From Caryophanales bacterium UBA5729 (lineage in GTDB: Bacteria; Bacillota_I; Bacilli_A; Izemoplasmatales; Hujiaoplasmataceae): a stretch of DNA of 16,379 bases. The notes below the pieces were generated by a model. The model had not been told where the DNA came from, ran no database searches, and saw nothing but the letters and a program-made list of their open reading frames with translations. Positions within the stretch are counted from its first letter, which is position 1. The number at the start of each line of letters is the position of its first letter. The position numbers and the translations under genes were made by a program. The stretch covers positions 38,457 to 54,835 of the forward strand of contig DIGF01000023.1 of NCBI GenBank assembly GCA_002419505.1, read 5' to 3'. Below, one piece after another: positions 1 through 6,822 of this stretch.

Positions 1-341
1 ACCTTAAACATGACTATGAACCTAAAAAAGTCTATGAAAAAGATTCAGAAATTCGAATTTTGCTGGATCAGTTAATTAACGGTTTTTTTGAAGATGTTGA
101 TCGTTATGAATTTAAAGAAATTTTTGATAATTTAGTTTATCGCGACCAATACTTTGTTCTTGAGGATTATCAAGCTTACAAAAAAGCTTGTAATTTAGCT
201 AACGAAGCGTACAAAGACAAGTCTAGGTGGGCGAAAATGGCACTAGTTAATATTGCTAAAAGCGGTGTATTTTCCTCAGACAGATCTATAAATGATTATG
301 CCAATAAAATTTGGCGTGTTAATTCAGTATTAAAAGGTTGA
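1..341 (+). CDS. glgP: Glycogen/maltodextrin phosphorylase, C-terminal fragment (5' end outside window)
   Basis: The reading frame is open from base 3 and has no start in the window, so this is the last ~112 residues of a longer protein. The tail matches the C-terminus of the GT35 alpha-glucan phosphorylase family: an INGFF segment, DQYFVLEDYQAY (family pattern DxYxVLADFxSY), then W-KMALVNIAKSGVFSSDRSI and YA-IW. The family releases glucose-1-phosphate from glycogen or maltodextrin using pyridoxal phosphate; the cofactor lysine lies upstream, outside the window. An ATG-less internal TTG at 60 is not a credible start because homology runs through it. The stop TGA sits inside the stem of a terminator. 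The product would feed the phosphoglucomutase at 4293. Family assignment is confident; glycogen versus maltodextrin preference cannot be told. Confidence 0.9.
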   Translation, partial: LKHDYEPKKVYEKDSEIRILLDQLINGFFEDVDRYEFKEIFDNLVYRDQYFVLEDYQAYKKACNLANEAYKDKSRWAKMALVNIAKSGVFSSDRSINDYANKIWRVNSVLKG

Positions 342-357
342 TTATTTCAACCTTTTT
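332..357 (+). terminator. Rho-independent terminator after the phosphorylase
   Basis: A 9-bp stem (333-341 with 347-355), a 5-nt loop and a short T run. The 5' arm contains the TGA stop codon of the phosphorylase. Confidence 0.75.
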
Positions 358-364
358 GTAATTT

Positions 365-374
365 AAAGAGGTGA
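365..374 (+). promoter_or_regulatory. Ribosome binding site that fixes the start of the cyclase-family gene
   Basis: AAAGAGGTGA lies 5 nt before ATG 380. The GTG at 371 is part of this Shine-Dalgarno sequence, so it is unlikely to be the start even though the frame is open from it. Confidence 0.75.
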
Positions 375-379
375 AAAAA

Positions 380-1018
380 ATGAATGATTGGATTGATTTA
401 ACTGTAAGTATTACAAAAGATTACTTAGTATATCCTGGTGATGAAAAATTTGAGATTAAGCAGACAAAAACTATTGAAAACGATGGGTTTAACATGAGCA
501 CTCTAAAATTGAATATGCATATCGGGACTCATATTGATTTCCGTTCCCATGCCCTAAAGTTAAAAAGCCTTGAAGAGATTGACTTTAGTAATTTTATTGG
601 TAAAGCAAATGTGATTAAACCGAATATTGTTGATAACATTATTTCCACAAAAGATATTGAAGAACAATATAATCAGCTTGAATATCGGGAAAGAATTCTG
701 TTTTTGGATTTAAATTACGCAGCGAGAATCAACACGCAAAAATATTATGAACCAATATATTTTGAACCTAAAATCTTTAAGTTTTTAAATGAAAATAATA
801 TTACGATATTAGGAGCTGACATTCCCAGTTTTTCTTATTTTAATGAAGAGGGTTTGCGCATGCATAAAGATTTATTGGGGAAGAACATTTATTTAATAGA
901 AAACTTAACCAATCTAAATTTACTAAATAATCATTTTTATTTTGTCGGGTTACCACTAAAGATTTCTGGAGTTGAAGCATCGCTGATCAGGGCGGTCGCA
1001 AAAAATTTAGAAAAATAG
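380..1018 (+). CDS. Cyclase / kynurenine-formamidase-like metal-dependent hydrolase
   Basis: The protein has 212 residues, close to the ~200-220 usual for bacterial arylformamidase/cyclase family proteins (PF04199). The family metal site HxGTHxDxxxH is present: H47, G49-T50-H51, D53, H57, so the metal-binding set looks intact. Where KynB-type enzymes usually have a Pro before the last His, this protein has F-R-S. The N-terminus (DWIDLTVSITKDYLVYPGD) also follows the family pattern D-L-x-x-x-I-x-x-x-x-x-Y-P-G. No other tryptophan-catabolism gene is visible, so calling it KynB would be over-annotation; many relatives hydrolyse unknown cyclic amides or esters. No signal peptide, so probably cytosolic. 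It stands alone between a terminator and the riboswitch-controlled unit. Confidence 0.8.
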   Translation: MNDWIDLTVSITKDYLVYPGDEKFEIKQTKTIENDGFNMSTLKLNMHIGTHIDFRSHALKLKSLEEIDFSNFIGKANVIKPNIVDNIISTKDIEEQYNQLEYRERILFLDLNYAARINTQKYYEPIYFEPKIFKFLNENNITILGADIPSFSYFNEEGLRMHKDLLGKNIYLIENLTNLNLLNNHFYFVGLPLKISGVEASLIRAVAKNLEK

Positions 1019-1019
1019 T

Positions 1020-1047
1020 TTGACATAAAAATTATAGAGGTTATAAT
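1020..1047 (+). promoter_or_regulatory. Consensus sigma-A-type promoter of the FMN-riboswitch operon
   Basis: TTGACA at 1020-1025 and TATAAT at 1042-1047, separated by 16 bp. Both boxes match consensus. It begins directly after the stop codon of the preceding gene and fires into the riboswitch. Confidence 0.88.
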
Positions 1048-1062
1048 ATAATTGTTAAAAAC

Positions 1063-1168
1063 ACTTCAGGGCAGGGTGAAAGTCCCTACCGGCGGTATAG
1101 TCCGCGAGCCTTTTGGCATGATTAGGCGTAACTCCTAAACCGACAGTTAAAGTCTGGATGAAAGAAGT
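1063..1168 (+). ncRNA. FMN riboswitch (RFN element)
   Basis: The leader carries the conserved RFN blocks in order: AGGGCAGGGTGAAAGTCCC, ACCGGCGGTA, a GTCCGCGAGCC segment, a variable arm, GGCGTAACTCCTAAACCGAC, and AGTCTGGATGAAAGAAG. The closing P1 stem pairs ACTTC (1063-1067) with GAAGT (1164-1168). This class binds flavin mononucleotide and switches off riboflavin synthesis or uptake genes when flavin is plentiful. It lies between a consensus promoter and ribU, the expected arrangement. Identification is by strong primary-sequence match. Confidence 0.96.
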
Positions 1169-1177
1169 ATATCTATG

Positions 1178-1210
1178 CCTGAAGAATGTCCGTTTTTACG
1201 GCTATTTTTT
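1178..1210 (+). terminator. Putative expression platform / terminator of the FMN riboswitch
   Basis: A short GC core CCGT/ACGG (1190-1193 with 1198-1201, loop TTTT) is followed by a run of 6 or more T. Weaker A-U pairs between the GAAGAAT stretch and the T run can extend the stem. CCTGAAG (1178-1184) is complementary to CTTCAGG (1064-1070), part of which forms P1, giving a possible mutually exclusive fold. This suggests transcription attenuation; translational control is not excluded. Confidence 0.5.
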
Positions 1211-1227
1211 TTGGAGGAGAAGAAGAA

Positions 1228-1824
1228 ATGAAAAGAAGAAACAGTATCAGAAAATTATCAATTATCGGTATTTTAGGAGCTTTGGCTTTCGTGCTAATGT
1301 TATTGAGTTTTACAATTGTAGGTCCATATAAGTTGGATTTCTCAGAAATACCGGTGATGATAGGGGCATTTGCTTACGGTCCAATTGTTGGGGTAACTAT
1401 TGAAGCGATCAAGATTCTCTTAGATATTATTCTTGGAGGACCATCAGATACAGCTTATGTAGGCGAATTAGCGAATTTTTTAATTGGGGTATCTTTTGTG
1501 GTGCCGGCGAGTTTTATTTACTTTAAGCACAAAACAAAAAAGCAAGCCATTATTGGGCTTGCAGTCGGTACAGTGGTTATGGTTATTACCGGAGTATTGT
1601 TAAACATTTACCTATTATTACCTTTGTATGCTAAGTTATATTTTGGCATGTCGCTTGATGCCTTATTAGCGTTTTATGGATTTGATAGTTTGTTTAAGTT
1701 TATCGTTATTACCACTATACCGTTTAATTTGCTAAAAGCTGGAGCAAATAGTATAATATTATTACTGATATACAAACGAGTATCAGTAGTACTTAAATCG
1801 AAGGATAGTGAGGATTTTGAATAA
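1228..1824 (+). CDS. ribU: Riboflavin ECF transporter substrate-binding component RibU
   Basis: The 198-residue integral membrane protein has about six hydrophobic segments and no extracellular domain. It carries the RibU signature KLDFSEIPVMIGAFAYGP (about residues 35-52), IEAIKILLDII and VGELANFLIG. RibU is the S component that captures riboflavin and docks on the shared EcfT/EcfA/EcfA' energising module, which is not in the window. The FMN riboswitch upstream confirms the substrate class. Start chosen at ATG 1228 because GGAGGAG (1213-1219) precedes it at correct spacing; an in-frame ATG at 1186 lies inside the riboswitch expression platform and lacks a ribosome site. The 3' end overlaps the next gene by 17 nt, so the two are probably co-translated. 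Confidence 0.95.
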   Translation: MKRRNSIRKLSIIGILGALAFVLMLLSFTIVGPYKLDFSEIPVMIGAFAYGPIVGVTIEAIKILLDIILGGPSDTAYVGELANFLIGVSFVVPASFIYFKHKTKKQAIIGLAVGTVVMVITGVLLNIYLLLPLYAKLYFGMSLDALLAFYGFDSLFKFIVITTIPFNLLKAGANSIILLLIYKRVSVVLKSKDSEDFE

Positions 1825-2233
1825 ATTCATAAAAGTTTTTTTACTTATCATTGTGGGCTTTAGTTTCTTAAGTTGTTCAACAACTAAAGAAACAACCACA
1901 ATCACATATTTAGATCTAGATTATAGCGATTTTGAGGGTCAATTCATCACTGATGTGTCTGATCAAATAAACATGCCTGATGATGATTATTATGTCTATT
2001 ATTATGGCATTTATTGTCATGCTTGTAATCTTATCAAAGCCCAAGTTTTAGACACCTTTTATCGCGCTAATAATGATACTATTTATTTTGTTGAAGTAAA
2101 TAGCTTTTATGATATTGCCTATGAATCTGGCGTAAATGGCACACCAACGATTATTCATGTTGTTGATAATGAAATTGTTGGTTTTTATGAGGGAAGAACA
2201 AGCATTTTAGCAATGATTGATGAAATCAACTAA
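1808..2233 (+). CDS. Thioredoxin-like lipoprotein with CHAC motif
   Basis: 141 residues from GTG 1808. A basic N-terminus and hydrophobic stretch lead to a lipobox (FLSC, C23), so the mature protein should be lipid-anchored outside the membrane. The body reads as a thioredoxin-like fold: a beta strand (YYVYYYG), C70-H-A-C73 as the redox CxxC, a VEVN strand, then a GVNGTPT segment supplying the usual cis-proline, and a strand ending in VGFYEGR. CHAC replaces the commoner CGPC. Likely role is thiol-disulfide exchange at the cell surface. It overlaps ribU and has no promoter of its own, placing it under the FMN riboswitch. The start could instead be TTG 1817; both leave the signal sequence intact. 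Family recognition is by motif only and no partner is visible. Confidence 0.75.
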   Translation: MRILNKFIKVFLLIIVGFSFLSCSTTKETTTITYLDLDYSDFEGQFITDVSDQINMPDDDYYVYYYGIYCHACNLIKAQVLDTFYRANNDTIYFVEVNSFYDIAYESGVNGTPTIIHVVDNEIVGFYEGRTSILAMIDEIN

Positions 2234-2850
2234 TAATCTTTATCGATAACTTTGATTATTTCCTTCGGCAACCTAACGTTTGCTAGCCGATTAATGTCTT
2301 CAAAATAGTAAACACTCATCGAACTTATTGAGTTATAAGAAGATTTTGAACTAATTATTTCTGGAATCAAATTGTTTGTTAAAGAAAAAATGTAGCGATA
2401 TTTTAAAGCAGTTATATTATTTTTATCATTAAAAATTATAACTGTTTTTTTATTGGTTTTTTTTATTTGATAGTCGATTAAATCATTCCATCGTAACCAA
2501 AAAATATACTTTGCTACAAATCTTTTAACTTCGCGCTATTCGCCTATTTTTCTAATTGAGTCTTCTTTTTCGTTATAATAGATAGCTTGGTTAGGGTAAA
2601 TATATAAATAAGTAAGGTGTCTAATTCTAGTTCGGTAAAAACTATCGAGTTTAGGGTCTTTAGATATCGTGATGTATTCAGTAGATTTCTTTAAGTAAAA
2701 ATAAGCAAATGCTAGCATTTGACTAAGGCTGACTATGCTGAAAACGCTCAAGAATATTATCATGAAATTAACATACTCAGGTTAATTGCCGTTTCTTAAA
2801 ACTCCGTACTGCAAGTTAGAAAAATCAAAGCCAATTTCATTAAATTTCAT
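2230..2850 (-). pseudogene. Broken membrane-protein gene with two in-frame stop codons
   Basis: Reading the minus strand from ATG (2848-2850), one frame runs 206 codons to TAG (2230-2232) but is interrupted by TAA at 2782-2784 (codon 23) and TAG at 2536-2538. Between and after the stops the frame stays open and protein-like, with no frameshift. Conceptual parts are a 22-residue head (MKFNEIGFDFSNLQYGVLRN...), a middle with one strong transmembrane segment (FMIIFLSVFSIVSLSQMLAF), and a C-terminal soluble part of ~100 residues rich in aromatic, Lys and Ile residues. The family is not recognised. An extended -10 promoter and AAGG ribosome site remain upstream. The 3' end overlaps the end of the lipoprotein gene on the other strand by 3 nt. 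The middle piece (2536-2763) could still be translated alone. Confidence 0.65.
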
Positions 2851-2875
2851 ATAGTATACCTTGCTTCTATCCCAT

Positions 2876-2884
2876 ATAATAACA
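2876..2884 (-). promoter_or_regulatory. Extended -10 promoter of the broken membrane gene
   Basis: Minus strand reads TGTTATTAT, a TGn extended -10 with one mismatch to TATAAT, about 26 nt before the ATG at 2850. No good -35 is seen. The surrounding ~100 bases (2860-2960) are very AT-rich and contain no gene. Confidence 0.4.
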
Positions 2885-2929
2885 AATATAGATATTTTTT
2901 AAATATATATACATAAAATAATTAATTAG

Positions 2930-2938
2930 TGTTAAAAT
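2930..2938 (+). promoter_or_regulatory. Extended -10 promoter of the GDPD-like gene
   Basis: TGTTAAAAT, an extended -10 (TG-n-TAAAAT), lies ~35 nt before ATG 2973 in an AT-rich divergent intergenic region. No convincing -35 box. Confidence 0.45.
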
Positions 2939-2972
2939 AAAAATAGATTATATTTGAAAAAGGCGTGATTAA

Positions 2973-3692
2973 ATGAATACGATAAAGATTGATAAATTTT
3001 TTCGCGGAATGGTTGCGAATAATGGATTAAGCGGTATTGAAACCGAAAATACTATCTTTTCTTTTCTTGCGGCTGCTAATCGCTCTTATTACGGAGTTAG
3101 TTGCGAGATTTCACTTTCTAAAGATAATGAATATATAGTTACAGGTTGTGATAGCCTATTAAAATACGGAATGTTGAATCTTGATATTCCTAGTTTTACA
3201 TATAATGAACTAAAGAAATTTTCTTTAGTCGACCGCAAAACCGGTCATCTAAACGAGTTTATGTTTATTCCGAAATTAGCGGATTATTTAGCGATATGCA
3301 AAGCTTATCGCAAATTCATGTTCATTAAAATTAAAGATCATTTAGAGCCTGACAAAATCTCTGGTTTTGACCAGTTTTTAAAAGACCATGACATAACAGA
3401 AAACTATTCTCTAATTTCCGAGAACAAAAAACAATTACAAATTTTAAGAAAACTATTTCCCGGTCAAGCATTATATTACCATGCTCGTCTAGTTGATGAT
3501 GATGCTTTAGATTATTGCCAAAAACATAGCATCAACTTATATGTTGATCATCATAAACTAAAAAGAGAATATATCATGTCGATGCATTTGGTTGGACTTA
3601 AAGTAATAACTGGAATTGTTAATGAAAAAGATACCGCTGAAAAAATGATAAAATATGATGTAGACTTTTTATTTACAAACATCTTAGAATAA
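2973..3692 (+). CDS. GDPD-fold protein, probably catalytically inactive
   Basis: 239 residues, the length of a one-domain glycerophosphodiester phosphodiesterase. The pattern is clear: ANNGLSGIETENT (residues 15-27) lines up with the family AHRGxSGxAPENT; CEISLSKDNEYIVTGCD (44-60) with ELDVxxTKDGxxVVxHD; FMFIKIK (115-121) with xxIEIK; and GLKVITGIVNEKD with the C-terminal strand plus VDFLFTNILE. However, key positions are changed: H and R of HRG are N16 and N17, D of ExD is S47, H of HD is C59, and E of EIK is K119. Retained are E25, E45, D60 and K121. Loss of the catalytic His and metal ligands suggests a pseudoenzyme, perhaps binding a phospholipid head group or a protein. No signal peptide. 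An AAGGCGTGA-like ribosome site precedes the ATG. Confidence 0.75.
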   Translation: MNTIKIDKFFRGMVANNGLSGIETENTIFSFLAAANRSYYGVSCEISLSKDNEYIVTGCDSLLKYGMLNLDIPSFTYNELKKFSLVDRKTGHLNEFMFIPKLADYLAICKAYRKFMFIKIKDHLEPDKISGFDQFLKDHDITENYSLISENKKQLQILRKLFPGQALYYHARLVDDDALDYCQKHSINLYVDHHKLKREYIMSMHLVGLKVITGIVNEKDTAEKMIKYDVDFLFTNILE

Positions 3693-3738
3693 TAAGCATT
3701 TATTTTACTTGAAATTTTAAATTTAATGGAGGTTATTT

Positions 3739-4278
3739 ATGAACAGTACAATTGAAACAATTTTAAGTAGAAGAAGCATTAGATCCTATCAAGACAAACA
3801 AATTCCTGAGAGTGATCTACAAAAAATCATCGAGTGTGGAATTAATGCGCCGAGCTCAAGAAACAAACAAGAATGGCATCTTACTGTAATTACAAACAAG
3901 GAAGTAATCAATGAGATTAATCGTTTAGCTATAGAAGGGATGATTCGCTTTGGGATTGAAGTAGAAAAAAATGCCCATATTCTTTATAATGCCCCATGCG
4001 TGATTATACTTAGCTCTAAGATTGCCGGTTTTTCGGAAATAAATATCGGTTGTGTTATTGAAAATATCGCCTTAGCAGCTACATCTTTAGGTTATGGATC
4101 CTGCATAGTCGGTCAGACTCGCTATTTATATCATAAAGCTGATAAAATCGATATCGATCGAATTATGAAGATACCTGAAGGTTATGAACATGATATCGCC
4201 ATTTGTTTGGGTTATCCTAAAGGTAAAAACCCAGAGGCTAAACCAAGAAGAGAAAAAGTGGTTGATTACATCTTTTAG
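3739..4278 (+). CDS. Nitroreductase-family FMN oxidoreductase
   Basis: 179 residues, near the family's usual 170-220. The FMN phosphate site SRRSIRSY (10-17) is at the N-terminus; NAPSSRNKQEWHLTVI (about 36-51) is the second flavin-contact block; a GYGSC turn and the CLGYPKG-PEAKPRR end complete the family pattern. Such enzymes reduce nitro compounds, quinones or enones with NAD(P)H and need FMN; the physiological substrate is usually unknown and cannot be read from sequence. Cytosolic. A GGAGG ribosome site (3728-3732) stands 6 nt before the ATG. Only 14 nt separate it from the phosphoglucomutase gene, so it probably heads that operon. Its need for FMN fits the riboflavin uptake gene nearby, though this may be coincidence. 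Confidence 0.88.
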   Translation: MNSTIETILSRRSIRSYQDKQIPESDLQKIIECGINAPSSRNKQEWHLTVITNKEVINEINRLAIEGMIRFGIEVEKNAHILYNAPCVIILSSKIAGFSEINIGCVIENIALAATSLGYGSCIVGQTRYLYHKADKIDIDRIMKIPEGYEHDIAICLGYPKGKNPEAKPRREKVVDYIF

Positions 4279-4292
4279 CAAGGGAGACAATT

Positions 4293-5999
4293 ATGTGGAG
4301 AGACGAATATCTCAAGTGGATTAATAATGAAAATTTAGATATAAGTTTAAGAAAAGAGTTAAACTCTAAAACTGAAAAAGAATTAGAAGATATGTTTTAC
4401 ACGAGTTTAAGCTTTGGGACCGGAGGAATGCGGGGAATATTGGGACCGGGAATTAATCGGTTAAATATTTACACAATTAGACGCGCCAATGGGGGCTTAG
4501 CGCAATACTTAATTAATAAAAATCAGGAACAAGAGCTAAACCGTGGTGTGGTAATAGCTTATGATAATCGGCATATGTCAAAAGAGTTTGCCCTTGAATC
4601 CGCTAAAGTCTTAGGAGCTTATGGAATAAAAAGCTTCCTTTTTACTGATTTAAGACCGACTCCTGAACTTTCTTTTGCCGTGCGGAAATTGAATGCTTTA
4701 GCAGGAATTGTGGTTACAGCAAGTCATAATCCGCCTAACTATAACGGCTATAAAATCTACGATGAACATGGTTGCCAATACACCCCAAGATATGCAAACG
4801 AGATTATTGATTACGTTAATCAAATTGAAGACTTGTTTACCATAAAAACTGAAACTGAAAGCAATTTATTAAAGAATGGCTTATTAGAATATATTGATGA
4901 AGAAATTGACCTTCCTTATCTTAACTTTTTAAAATCAATTGCTATAAATAAAAATTTAGAAAAAGATATTAAAATTGTCTTTACACCTTTACACGGAACT
5001 AGTGGTTATTTAGGAAAACGGCTTTTAGAAGAAGAAGGTTATCATGTCTTTCCAGTTAAAGAACAAATGGTTACAGATCCTGATTTTTCAACAGTTAAAA
5101 CACCTAACCCTGAAGAAAAAGAGGCTTTTGAATTAGCTATCGCTTTAGGTAAAAAAAATCAAGCTGAAATCTTAATAGCAACCGACCCGGATGCCGATAG
5201 AGTGGGAGTTGCCGTTTTTAACAATGGTGAATACATCCTTTTAAACGGCAATCAAACCGGAGCTTTGTTAATTTATTATATTTTAAGTGAAAGAACAAAA
5301 AATCAAACCTTACCAAAAAAAGGTGTTGTTTTCAATACGATAGTAACCAGTGATTTGGGGGCAAAAATTGCTAGAGGTTTTAATATGGATGTAATATCTA
5401 CACTGACAGGTTTTAAATTTATCGGCGAACAAGCTAGGTATTTAGAAAATGATGAACGAGAATTTGTTTTTGGTTATGAAGAATCTTATGGTTATGTGAT
5501 AGATGATGGGGTTAGAGACAAAGATTCTCTACAAGCGATGTTAATGGTTTCTGAAGCCGCAAATTATTATTTAAAAACTGAAAATAAAACATTATATGAT
5601 AAACTATTGGATATTTATGATCAATATGGCTATTATTTGGAAGGCTTAAAAAACATTCATTTGCTTGGCAAACAAGGGCAAGAAAGAATTACGAGAATTA
5701 TGAACTACTTCCGCAATAATCCCCTTGATGCGATCAATCAAAAAATTATCATAAAAATTGAGGATTTCTTACTGTCGAAACGTTACGTAGATGAAAAAAT
5801 CGAAAACATTGATTTAGATAAGAGCGATGTGTTAAAATATTATCTTAGTGACGAATCTTGGTTTGTTTTAAGACCGTCAGGAACCGAACCTAAACTGAAA
5901 ATTTATGCTGGAGTAATTGGCAATAGTTTAGAGGATTCAAGAAAGCAAGTGCGAAATTTACTAGTTAGTGTTAATGAGTTAGTGGAGAAGGTGAAGTAA
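4293..5999 (+). CDS. pgcA: Phosphoglucomutase / phosphomannomutase (alpha-D-phosphohexomutase)
   Basis: 568 residues, the length of the PgcA-type branch. Four functional blocks are in order: TASHNPPNYNG with phosphoserine S144; the Mg loop TDPDADRVG with D298, D300 and D302; the sugar loop GYEESYGY (394 onward); and the phosphate-binding RPSGTEPK (527-534). All key residues are present, so it should interconvert glucose-1-phosphate and glucose-6-phosphate, linking the phosphorylase product to glycolysis and to cell-envelope sugar synthesis. Domain I opens with FGTGGMRG, typical of this branch. Ribosome site AAGGGAG precedes ATG 4293. The next gene starts two bases after its stop codon. The assignment to PgcA rather than a dedicated phosphomannomutase rests on length and the TASHNPP form of the motif. 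Confidence 0.92.
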   Translation: MWRDEYLKWINNENLDISLRKELNSKTEKELEDMFYTSLSFGTGGMRGILGPGINRLNIYTIRRANGGLAQYLINKNQEQELNRGVVIAYDNRHMSKEFALESAKVLGAYGIKSFLFTDLRPTPELSFAVRKLNALAGIVVTASHNPPNYNGYKIYDEHGCQYTPRYANEIIDYVNQIEDLFTIKTETESNLLKNGLLEYIDEEIDLPYLNFLKSIAINKNLEKDIKIVFTPLHGTSGYLGKRLLEEEGYHVFPVKEQMVTDPDFSTVKTPNPEEKEAFELAIALGKKNQAEILIATDPDADRVGVAVFNNGEYILLNGNQTGALLIYYILSERTKNQTLPKKGVVFNTIVTSDLGAKIARGFNMDVISTLTGFKFIGEQARYLENDEREFVFGYEESYGYVIDDGVRDKDSLQAMLMVSEAANYYLKTENKTLYDKLLDIYDQYGYYLEGLKNIHLLGKQGQERITRIMNYFRNNPLDAINQKIIIKIEDFLLSKRYVDEKIENIDLDKSDVLKYYLSDESWFVLRPSGTEPKLKIYAGVIGNSLEDSRKQVRNLLVSVNELVEKVK

Positions 6000-6000
6000 T

Positions 6001-6153
6001 TTGGAATATATTATCGGTGTTGTGATTATTGTCGCAGTTATTGGTATTTATGTTTGGACATATAGCCTTAATCAAAAAATTGAAAAGCCAGAAGGATGTG
6101 AAGAAGTAAGTTGTTCTGGTTGTAAGGTAGATAATTGTGTCAGTCGCAAATAA
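6001..6153 (+). CDS. Small Cys-rich single-pass membrane protein
   Basis: A 50-residue frame starts at TTG 6001, one base after the pgcA stop, with GGAGAAGG (5984-5991) as ribosome site, and ends at TAA 6151-6153. One N-terminal transmembrane helix (EYIIGVVIIVAVIGIYVW) is followed by a short charged tail with four cysteines, C33, C38, C41, C46, spaced C-x4-C-x2-C-x4-C. The architecture resembles the FeoB-associated Cys-rich membrane proteins of Firmicutes, but no feo gene is present, so this is similarity of layout and not identification. It overlaps the start of ung by 17 nt. The tail could bind iron, zinc or an iron-sulfur cluster. The good ribosome site, tight spacing and composition support a real gene. 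Confidence 0.68.
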   Translation: MEYIIGVVIIVAVIGIYVWTYSLNQKIEKPEGCEEVSCSGCKVDNCVSRK

Positions 6154-6814
6154 AATATTTAATAATGATTGGCAAGAAATTTTAGAGAATGAAGTTAATC
6201 AAGAATATTTTCAAAAGTTATTGAAAGATGTTGAGGGTGAGTATGAAAAATATACTTGTTATCCACCTAAATCGCAGATTTTCAATGCTTTTTGTTTAAC
6301 TCCTTATAAAAAAACGAAAGTTTTAATTCTAGGTCAAGACCCTTATCACAATCCAAATCAAGCAATGGGTTTGGCTTTTTCTGTAAGTAAGGGTATAGAT
6401 TTACCCCCTTCATTAGTCAATATTTTTAAAGAGTTGGAAACAGATTTAAAAATTCCTTTTCCTAATTCTGGAGATTTATCAAATTGGGCAAATTCTGGGG
6501 TATTATTGTTAAACGCTATTCTTTCAGTAAGAAAAAACCAACCGCTTTCGCATTCAGAATTAGGTTGGCAGAGATTTACCGATAGAGTTATTCAAATTTT
6601 AAACGAAAAATCTGAACCGATGGTTTTTGTTCTTTGGGGTGCATATGCGCGTTCGAAGAGTAAATTCATAACCAATAAAAAGCATTTTGTTATTGAAAAC
6701 GTCCATCCATCACCGCTTTCGGCGTATCGAGGTTTTTTAGGGTCTCGTCCTTTCAGTAAGATTAATGCTTTTCTTAAATTAAGTGGACAACAGATGATTG
6801 ACTTCAATTTGTGA
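6137..6814 (+). CDS. ung: Uracil-DNA glycosylase (family 1)
   Basis: 225 residues, typical for the family. GQDPYHNPNQAMGLAFSV holds the catalytic Asp (D68) and uracil-pocket residues; HPSPLSAYRGFLGSRPFSKIN holds the catalytic His (H190) and DNA-intercalating loop; LLLNAILSVR is the third conserved block. The enzyme removes uracil from DNA, arising by cytosine deamination or dUMP incorporation, as the first step of base-excision repair. The start is GTG 6137, with AAGG (6124-6127) 9 nt upstream and both lying inside the preceding Cys-rich gene. No ATG occurs before the first conserved block. The end overlaps the region of the folT ribosome site, so translation is probably coupled. Confidence 0.95.
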   Translation: MSVANKIFNNDWQEILENEVNQEYFQKLLKDVEGEYEKYTCYPPKSQIFNAFCLTPYKKTKVLILGQDPYHNPNQAMGLAFSVSKGIDLPPSLVNIFKELETDLKIPFPNSGDLSNWANSGVLLLNAILSVRKNQPLSHSELGWQRFTDRVIQILNEKSEPMVFVLWGAYARSKSKFITNKKHFVIENVHPSPLSAYRGFLGSRPFSKINAFLKLSGQQMIDFNL

Positions 6815-6817
6815 GGA
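6813..6817 (+). promoter_or_regulatory. Ribosome binding site deciding the folT-like start
   Basis: GAGGA, overlapping the ung stop codon, lies 5 nt before ATG 6823. The frame is open from GTG 6811, but that codon sits at the ribosome site itself. Confidence 0.65.
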
Positions 6818-6822
6818 ATAGA

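Noticed and set aside
1132..1136. CTCCT in the riboswitch is complementary to AGGAG of the ribU ribosome site, suggesting direct sequestration.
   Set aside because: Only 5 bp, and CTCCT belongs to a conserved paired block of the FMN aptamer, so chance complementarity is likelier.
1186..1227. In-frame upstream ATG that would lengthen ribU by 14 residues.
   Set aside because: It lies in the riboswitch expression platform, has no ribosome site, and the added residues are not part of the RibU pattern; GGAGGAG precedes ATG 1228.
2230..2850. Stop-codon reassignment or programmed readthrough to explain the interrupted minus-strand gene.
   Set aside because: Both TAA and TAG occur in it, and the same codons end many neighbouring intact genes, so reassignment does not fit; decay is simpler.
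6592..6807. Minus-strand open frame inside ung.
   Set aside because: Shadow of conserved UDG motifs on the other strand; no ribosome site.
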